64,000 nucleotides of DNA from Dromaius novaehollandiae (lineage: Eukaryota > Chordata > Aves > Casuariiformes > Dromaiidae): the NCBI RefSeq assembly GCF_036370855.1, contig NC_088130.1, forward strand, positions 67,370,941 to 67,434,940. Direction: 5' to 3'. This document shows positions 56,014-64,000 of this stretch, one piece after another. Made by a program: the position numbers and the translations under genes. Numbering within the stretch: position 1 is the first letter of the stretch; each line of letters begins with the position of its first letter. The notes under the pieces were generated by a model. The model was not told the DNA's origin, ran no database searches, and saw only the letters and a list, made by a program, of their open reading frames with translations.

Positions 56014-59000
56014 CTGAAAGTTAAAGCATGCCATTACTAAGCATCGCTGCAGATGTGGACCTCACTATTTGCTCTACAAAAGACCTAATCCTTATTGCCT
56101 TATTAGTTGGCAACTGTACTGAGTTATCTTGCAAAAAAAAAAAAAAGAAAAAACAACACAATTATCGCTCAAGTAATTTGTGCTTTGTGATCCAAGGGGG
56201 GTGTGGTACTGTTGGGTGGACTCCTTTCCCACTAATTCATTCACACACTCTAGATTGGCAGGTGAGCAGGTATCTAAAAAATAACTATAGAGATTGACAC
56301 ATTTTTCCACCGTACTTAGATAAATAGCTGCAAAACAATTCCAGCTCCTCTTGTCCCAGTGCTTGTCTCAAACAGTACTGAAGAGCCTTCCCAAATCCCC
56401 CAGAGACTGTTTGGCAGGGTTTGAGATAAGACACACACCGATTTTGCATTCTCTACTATCCATACAGCAAGAAACTTGGCATGTAGGAAACTTGGTATGT
56501 ACGTCCTACAGGGCATCGCTGTCCTTTTATTTGGTTTTGAGTCATAGCAACCATGGTGTGAAAAATGTTTTTTATGTTGCACATGACATAGAGGACTTCC
56601 TGAGAACTGAGGATTTTATATCCAGGCAAGTGCCAGTGCTTTCCTTCTTTATCAAGCAAACAGAATACTCCCTTCTAACTAAGGCATAAATTGCTTTGTT
56701 AGTGATTTGGGATTTTGAATCTGATCCAAAGCTCACCCAAGTCAATGGGAGTCTCTGTTGGCTTCTCTGGCATTCAGACCATGCCCTGTGGGGAAAGGTG
56801 CTAAATACACACCAGAGCTCACTCCTGCAAGCTGTTGAACATCTCTCACATGGTACTTTTAAAGCCCTCCATCCCTGTGTGCAAGCCCAGTGTGAAGGCA
56901 CTGATAGAAGTGTCTGGGACACGTTCTTGTCTGGAAACATCTCTGTGAATGCAATTCACTTTGAATGAACTTTAGGAGATAATCGGAAAAAAACAATGGG
57001 AGACTGAATGTTCCTGAAGGGGATCCGTAACTTTTTAATTCAATGCACTTTTTTTTAAAAAAAATGGTATCTGCTTCACTCTAAGTTGGGTTTTGTGCAG
57101 AAACCTGAAACCACTGACACAGTGTGGAGGTATGGTGGAGAAGACAGTTCTTTTCTGCAGAAACATGTGGTCTCTTGGGGATGGGTGCAGTACACCACTG
57201 CGAACTGCCAGTGTAGAAAAAACAAAGCCAAGGAGACCATGGCAACTAGGCAAGTGTGGACATGGCCCAAGGCACACACTTACACTGCAAGATCAATGAT
57301 CTAAGCCATGCGCAGGGCCTGAGGGTCTTCGGGTATTTCTTAGCCTGGTTGTAGATTATGAACCCGCCCTACATGGATGCTCTGAGATTTATTAGTGAAT
57401 GCTTGGCTAGTAGTCTGGAGATGAAACATTTCATATGGGGTACATCTGAAGTACAATCTCATTATAGCAAAAAAGCAATTTTCTGAGTTACAGAGTTCTC
57501 TCAAAAATGTACTGAATAAGCCAAACCAGTTGAGTAACACTGTGTCAAAATACATTCGCTCATATGGGCATAAACTACATAGACAAACCCCTTGGAGGAA
57601 AGTAGAGTTACAGATGGTTTCAGGAAAACAGTGAGACTCCGGAAAGCAGCACTCCCAACAGTTTTGCTTAGCGGAGCGATTCTGCTTTGAAATGTAATGG
57701 GATAAAAGTTGCTATCCAAGAGGGTTAGAGCAAATGCTAGTCTTTGCTTCTGTTAATTCCTCTTTGTTCCAGATATGAGGCAGCTACAAACGCTTCTCTA
57801 GTGAAGGTGAAGTTATGATATAGCCCCAAACATCTAGATTTGCTGAGAAGGTGCAATTTTTATACACTACAAACTTTATGCAAAGACTTTTGGCACAACT
57901 GCCTTGAAGTTTCACATAAAGTTTATGGAACAGGGGGAGGAATACATTTTGAGGAAGCCCGAACTTTATTCCTCATAGAAGACAAGCATATGACACAGGA
58001 ACTGTAAAGACCTGGTCTGTAGTGCAAAAACATGCAGCAATTTTACTTATTATAACCTGGAAATAATGCAGTGGTAATGTCTAATGACAGCTCTCATTCT
58101 TCGCTGAGCTTTTCAAATTTCTGCCATTCAGACTTCTAGGGCATTGGGTTTTACTTTGAACAAATTCATTACCAGTGATTAAGATATCAGGAATACCCAG
58201 CAATAAATTTCTTCCGAGATCATAAATTGTAGTGGAGCTGATGGCTGGCGAGCACTTTAACCCCAGATGCATTCTAACTTTCTGACTCAGAAAATCAAAC
58301 TGGACAATTAATTAGCTTATCTTGCTTGCCTTACCCTCAGACAAAACTTCCAAGTCTCTGCTGTAATGCCTTTGTCAATTGGCCCCATTCATACTGAGAT
58401 AATTTTTTTGTAATACTCAAGGTATCGTTTATCACCATAACTGTAGTAAATGCTCAGATACGTTGTCCTTTTCAAATAGTTTGCTCATGACTCAGTGTTT
58501 TTCACCTGCCACTGATCAACAAGATCAACAAAAGATAAAAACATCTTCAAGGGAGATGGTTTGAAGGCACCCAAAGTGCTGTCCCAAGAGAAGGCCTGTT
58601 CCCATGTCCTACAGCAAGGGAAAGTACGTACCTTCTTGCTTTTCTTGGTGCACCTTCTCACCAACATAAATAACTGTGCTGAAATATCACGGAAGCAAGT
58701 AGTTTAGGTGAAAATCCTGGAGAAGCACCGCCACGTCTGAAGGACAGAGCCCCAGAGGCTTTAGAGTTCTTGTGAGCTGTACGGAGAAAGCCAACTCTGC
58801 AGAAAAAAAGAAGGATAAAGGGACTGTGAACTGCTGAGTTCTCTATATATTTATTGTTCCTCCAAATGCCCAAAGAAATTCAAATCAGAGCTCAATGTGC
58901 AGTGTGGTTTTTTTTTTTTTTTCCATTCTTGGACATTCTTTGACAAAAGAAAGGCTAAAACCAACAGCTGTAGAAGTGTAAATTTGGTTAACTATACTAG

Positions 59001-59628
59001 TTTCTTAAAGGTACTGACAAGATAAGCTGCAGGCTATGTTACACTGCGTTTGAAGAGCTGAGCTTGTCTTTTCCTTCCAACATGACATTTATTTTATGTT
59101 AAGGACAGCAATAATTAGAACAATTCTATACTATATGTAGTTCATAATTTGCTATACTAGGAAATTAAATGCACCTGGGACTGTTCTCTGGCAGGGCAGC
59201 CACTTGGCACAGAGCAGCCAGCATCCATACCATGAAATTATACCTTTGGGGTCGGGATGGCCATGTCCAAGCTGCCGGCTGGGAACGGCAGCAGGCCTGG
59301 CTGACCCACGGTCTGGGACCTGTTCATGAGAACATCACCTGGCTCCAACAGAAACCCTGCTGGTGACATTGCAATAATTGAAATATATAATTGAGTTCCA
59401 GTACAGGAGAATGTCAGTATAAACGCTGCCTCAGCGTATGTATACAACCACATCAACTATTTGGTGTATTTTTCAATAACTTTTTCCTTGTCTCTGTGAT
59501 GCCAGTTAGCATAACAAAATATTGAGGGTGAGTCTATGAAATGCTACAGAGTACTAGAATGGGATTCTTGTCACCTTAACATGTACAAACCTTGGCACAA
59601 GAGGAAAGTAAAAAAACAGACGGTGATA
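56014..59628. other. Unassigned interval upstream of the putative - strand gene
   Basis: It holds the candidate 47-nt exon (58632-58678), an A13 run at 56133-56145 and a T18 run at 58906-58922. Many short open frames overlap on both strands near 56300-57300, without splice support. Confidence 0.45.
58632..58678 (-). CDS. Possible upstream exon of the unrecognised - strand gene
   Basis: A 47-nt block between acceptor gatatttcag and donor AAG/gtacgt on the - strand. In the frame that joins exon 55945-56013 it reads MLVRRCTKKSKK, and the internal ATG could serve as a start. In another frame it reads TVIYVGEKVHQEKQE but would then need one more exon. The evidence is weak because the block is short. 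Confidence 0.25.
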
Positions 59629-59901
59629 AGGAGCACTCATGGATATTTGCTGAAGTAGATTTGCCTAGGCGGTGGCTCTTCTGTGTTTGCTTTCTAGGAT
59701 CACATTCTTGAGTTTTATCAGTGTGAGGGATGCTTTTTTTAACTCAGAAGTCTTCATTCACACACAGGAGCACTGATGGATATTTACTGAAGTAGATTTG
59801 GCTAGGCGGTGGCTCTTCTGTGTCTGCTTTCTAGGATCACATTCTTGGGTTTTATCAGTGCGAGGCATGGGTTTTTTTAACTCAAAAGTCTTCATTCACA
59901 C
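59629..59901 (+). repeat. 137-bp tandem duplication (two copies)
   Basis: Units 59629-59765 and 59766-59901 both run from AGGAGCACT through GAAGTAGATTTG, CTAGGCGGTGGCTCTTCTGT and CTAGGATCACATTCTTG to GTCTTCATTCACAC. They differ at only about 10-12 positions, so the duplication is fairly recent compared with the surrounding MIR relics. No coding content. Confidence 0.95.
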
Positions 59902-60369
59902 TGAATTCTGAGCTGTTCATTCCACCTTAGCATCTCCAATTGTGGCCTGTAGGTGAGTTATAAATCAGACAAGTGGTGTTTCCATTTCCTGACTGGGGAA
60001 TTTAGTATAACTAATCAAGCAAACTGGACATTTTAAGATTGGAACATAGGCTCTGTTGACTAGTTACACATCCATCCTGTCGTTTGCGTGAATGCACAGC
60101 TTGCTCCTTCCACAGATCAGAACTTCAGCAATGTACAGCTGCACTCATTTTTTGCTGTGGAAAGTCACTGGAGAACATGATGGTTTGAACACTACTGAAA
60201 ACAAAGAAATCACTTATTGAGCAATGTGATTACTTTATGTCTGAGCAAAAGTTTGAGCTGCAGTGCTAAGACATTTTACGATGACACTACAGAAGAGTTC
60301 ACTCTTCACAGAAAACATCTGAAAACACCATTATGCCTTCCTCTACAACCATAGTGTGCCTGGATCCTG

Positions 60370-60935
60370 AATACTCTATGCTGCTCTGTTCCCCCAACTC
60401 AAAAAAGATATAACTGAGCAGGAAAAGGTACATAAATGCTACAAAGACATTTCTCAATCTGGAAGAAAGGGAACTCAAAAGGCTAGATAGAGGCTTATGA
60501 AATCAGGACTGGCAAAGAGAAGATGGACAGGGATTGACCATGTCCTGTCTCACCCAATACAAGAAGGGGGCACAAAATGAGTCTAACCCATGGCAGCTCC
60601 AAACACAAGGAGCTGGTTCTTCATACAACATGTAGCTCAGCTGTGCAACTTATTGCCGTAGGATGCTGTAGCTGCTAGAAGTGTAACTGGGTTAAAAAGT
60701 CACTGGACAAATTCATGGAAGAAAAATCCATTGAGGGTTATTAAACACAAGACATTATGTCTGGATCAGAAAACCCATGAGCCATAAATCATTAGAAGTT
60801 AAAAGAATATTCTGGGAACATACCTCTAACTGCTTGCTGTGCTTTTACAGTTTTTGCTAGGTATCTGATTTCATCCACTATTGGGAACAGGGTACTGGCA
60901 TAGATGGACTTCTGATCTGACCTGGTACAGCTCTT
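60370..60935 (+). mobile_element. CR1 LINE 3' end, degraded
   Basis: In the order of sauropsid CR1 3' ends: CCCCCAACTCAAAAAAGATAT, then GAAAAGGTACATAAATG, then ATAGAGGCTTATGAAATCA, then ACTGGACAAATTCATGGAAG, then CATTGAGGGTTATTA, then AGATGGACTTCTGATCTGAC. The terminal part (...CTGGTACAGCTCTTCTTT) corresponds to the family's GACCCAGTATGGC...CTTATG end. The reverse transcriptase is absent. Confidence 0.8.
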
Positions 60936-63900
60936 CTTTCACTTTCATTGCTTTTTCCACTCTACAAAAGCCATAATGCTGCCAGTTCAAAGCTGTTACT
61001 CAGCTCTTGTAAGCTCACCCACTACAGGAGCAAACTATGCAGAGAAACGTGTGTGAACTGTAACAGACTGGGTGTTTCCTCTTCTTCTGCATTCCAGGTC
61101 TGTCAAGCTGCACCAAGGAACTGTAAAAACAGCTGATTTAATCTCCTCAGGGTTCTCTGGGAGTGAGGGGAATATTGACAGAGCAGCTCTGTGACGCATC
61201 CAACTGCTGCGAGTGTGGCCAAAAGCGCCTTCAAATTCTGGTGATTCCGTACTGGTGGGAAGATCTTCTACATAGTCCCGTGCTCGGGGATCTCACAGTG
61301 CTTGGCACTTAGGCCATCCGAATGAAGACAAATTCCACTCAGCAAAGCTCGAGCAATCAGGGTGTTGCACGTGATCAGGAAATGACCTAAAAGACTATGG
61401 CTGTGGTTTTCAGAAGTTGACCAACTTTGTCCCCTTTATTTCTGTGGAGGAAGAATTAAATCAAATCCACAAGGCACTTTCTGAAATTCCACCAAATCTA
61501 CTTCCAAACATTTTCTAATCACCATGGAAGGAGGATTTCTGCTGTATAATACTTCAACAGGTTCACATATTTATGAATTAAAATACTTCTGAAAAGATAT
61601 TCCTGGGGATAAATTTCCCCATTCTTTTCTTTAGTAAGCAAGCATAGCATTAAATTACAGGGAAGCTCAACTATTATCTCATAGTTTTCTTTTTTTTATT
61701 ATAGACTTTTTATCCACATGAATGATAAAGAAACTACAACAGAGTTAAATACCTTTTTTGATAACAGTGATTATATTCTTAATTACACTCAATATTAAAT
61801 TGTAAAATATTTCCAGAGGAGTACAATCTTAATTCATACAGCAGGCAAAATACCAGAGGAAGAAGGGGCCGGGAGGAAAGGGGTCTCAGAATTTCCAGTC
61901 TGCTTTTAAAAAGCACTGTGTATGGCTAACGCTTTTCTATCCATCCATCCAAATGTGGTTCTGGCCCATCTGATAAGACGCGCATTTCTTTCCATAAAAC
62001 AATCACTATTCAAAAGCAAAAGATGAACTGGCAGATGTTGTCAGTGTTTGTGGCGTTGAAAGGATTAGCAGTTCCTTTCACAGCTTATCTGTAGGATTCA
62101 TCAAAAGCATTTTCTCTATCAAGTTCAGTAGTCCTTCTAAAAACACAAAGACTTAAACTTTGGTACCACCAAAAAAGATCCAGGACAGGCATTTTTTGAT
62201 TTTTTTTGTTTTGTTTTTACTAATAAATGGCTGCTACATTCTATTTTACATGGTTGTCCATGATGATTTGAGGTCACTTGTCCTTGGGTTCAGAGGAACC
62301 TGATTTGTTTTGTTTGTTCTTTAAATTCCCAAGCCCTTCCATTTTCTCAGTCTTTTTACAAGTCAGATTGCTGAGTGGTGGGTTATAACTTACAAGGTAA
62401 CAGCTGCAAAAGATTCTAGGAATAAAAAAAAAAGAGAGAAAATGTTACTAACGCTAAACCCAAGTTTGAGGTTTCTTCAGTTATAGATAAACAAAATTTA
62501 TTTACAATCTCTAAGAAAGGGACACACATAACAGTCACCTGCTCCAGAGGCATGCTCTGAGACTTAGCTAGCTACTGTTTGCAAAATCACACGGAAATCC
62601 TCCTGTTAAAGATGAAGTGCGAAGCATAAGCGACTGAAGTGTGACTAAACACAACAAGACCTGCTGTGGAAAGGCACACAAAGCCCAACAAGGCAAACAC
62701 AGGACTGCTGAGAAACGCAGCACATGAGTTGAGCAGTTGCTCAGCAGTGCACAAGCTCTTTACTCCCTTGGTGTGTCGTGTGTGTATGCATGTGCACACC
62801 CGCTCCTTCTCGAGGCAACTCGTTGCTGCCTGGCACATGCAGAATCTGAAATTGCTGCTGAACAATACAGTTGCGATTCTCTGCTTGACTGATTTAGCTT
62901 AGCAGTTAAGTAACAACTAATCTTTCGAAAGCGCTAGGGCCTACTTAGAGAAATCCCTGTTGTCTGCAGGGATGGTGTGTCACAGAAAACAAAAACAGCA
63001 TGAGAAATGCATCCATCCTTCACACTCTCAGCACATAAGCAGGAAACGCTAGTAGCTGTGATGCCAGCACCTTCCTTGCAGGGATTGTCAGCTGACAAAA
63101 ACCTATGCTGAGAGCAAATGGTATTGTTCATCTGATGCTGCCATCCTCAGGCAGACTTTTATCTTAGATCAACCCTTTGGACAAATAGCATAGGGCAGGA
63201 CCCCCTACCTCTCATTTAGAGAGGGGGGCTTTCATTTTTTATATTCAGGATATTAATATGACTGAATTTATTTTAAATTAGTGCATAGATTAATGTAAAC
63301 TCAACTGGAAAATGCTGGCAGTCAGTAAGAAAGCATACACAAGAGGGCAAAACAGACCAATTTGATTCTTACATTAACCTCATTATCTCAGTAGGCAGAG
63401 TTTGGGGCCAAGGATACTGGTTAGCTGGTTATTTTATGCTTACTCCTAATGTTTTTATTTTTAAGAATCGGCTTCTTCCATAGCTCAGGCAAACTTCCCT
63501 CACCTATACCATCAAACCCTTGATCAAATGCCCCAGACTTTCTGCTTAATTCCTTTCCTATGTGGATTATTGAGGTCTTTACGTATGAACAGCTCTCTTT
63601 TCTAATCTGCCCATTCCACCTCGGGGATTTATTCAGTGAATCCGCAAGCCAGATTCTGCAGCGTAACTCAGTAGCAGGGCAACAGGCTTTTTGCCTCTCC
63701 ATCTCCAAACCTCAATCTTCTTCTTTTACCAGAGAGAAAGAGAATGTGATTTAAATATTAAGGCTCTAGCACTGGGAACTGAAATCTCCCAGGCCACTGA
63801 TGCTGGAGACATTGTTCCTTCTAACTGGACACTACTGAAAAACACTACTGAAAAATGCAGTGTTGCATTTAGGAAGATCCTACACATGGCCAACAGTATA

Positions 63901-64000
63901 ACCAGCATTTGCAGGAGACTGAACTACAGAGAACACTGCAGTCCGCAGTCAGAGCTTTTAGATCAGAATCAGTACATCATGCAACAGAATGACTCTTAAT
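60936..64000. other. Right-hand interval without supported gene
   Basis: AT-rich sequence. Open frames of 60-102 codons on both strands (for example 62587-62865 on -, 63691-63999 on +) have no recognisable motif and no phase-matched partners. No RNA gene was seen. Confidence 0.5.

Noticed and set aside
58680-58803. Extra exon just upstream of 58632-58678 (acceptor at about 58803 on -)
   Set aside because: The acceptor (tctgcag) is good, but all three frames hit a stop before the next acceptor and no usable GT donor is present.
44900-64000. Start of SKOR2, expected next to IER3IP1 by mammalian synteny
   Set aside because: No Ski/Sno-type coding sequence or large CpG-rich exon was found. It is presumably beyond the right edge.

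Overview
This is vertebrate nuclear DNA. It has spliced genes with GT-AG introns, two CpG islands and worn fragments of CR1 LINEs and MIR-type SINEs. The compact introns, sauropsid-type CR1 remnants and G/C-rich promoter repeats suggest a bird or closely related sauropsid. The gene order KATNAL2 - HDHD2 - IER3IP1 matches human 18q21.1. In birds that block lies on the Z chromosome, but the chromosome is inferred here, not seen.

Region 1 (1-23 kb, + strand): the 3' part of KATNAL2, a katanin-like AAA+ ATPase. Thirteen coding exons (443 codons plus stop) join in frame from 1984 to 22353. The N-terminal LisH exons lie upstream of the window. The introns hold three CR1 fragments and a MIR-like SINE. 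Region 2 (about 23-40 kb, - strand): complete HDHD2, a HAD-family hydrolase-like protein. Its six coding exons give exactly 259 aa, and its CpG-island promoter is near 39.6-40.2 kb. KATNAL2 and HDHD2 converge tail to tail. Region 3 (about 41.7-44.9 kb, - strand): complete IER3IP1, an 82-aa ER/Golgi two-pass membrane protein in three exons. It has a G-rich 48-49 bp minisatellite just upstream of its start codon.

Region 4 (45-64 kb) is mostly non-coding. It holds a probable conserved regulatory element with three octamer-like sites (45.7-46.2 kb), several MIR relics, a 137-bp tandem duplication and a CR1 3' end. On the - strand there is also a chain of small phase-compatible exons (50988-56013, perhaps from 58678). 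They would encode an unrecognised protein with a short coiled-coil stalk, one transmembrane helix and a proline-rich tail. A separate open exon at 48127-48431 may be an alternative 3' end of that gene or a different gene. This - strand locus is the best candidate for something undescribed. It rests on splice-site and frame logic only, with no recognised homologue.

The three recognised genes are neighbours by conserved synteny, not a pathway: KATNAL2 in microtubule remodelling, HDHD2 as a poorly characterised phosphatase-like protein, and IER3IP1 in ER-Golgi transport.
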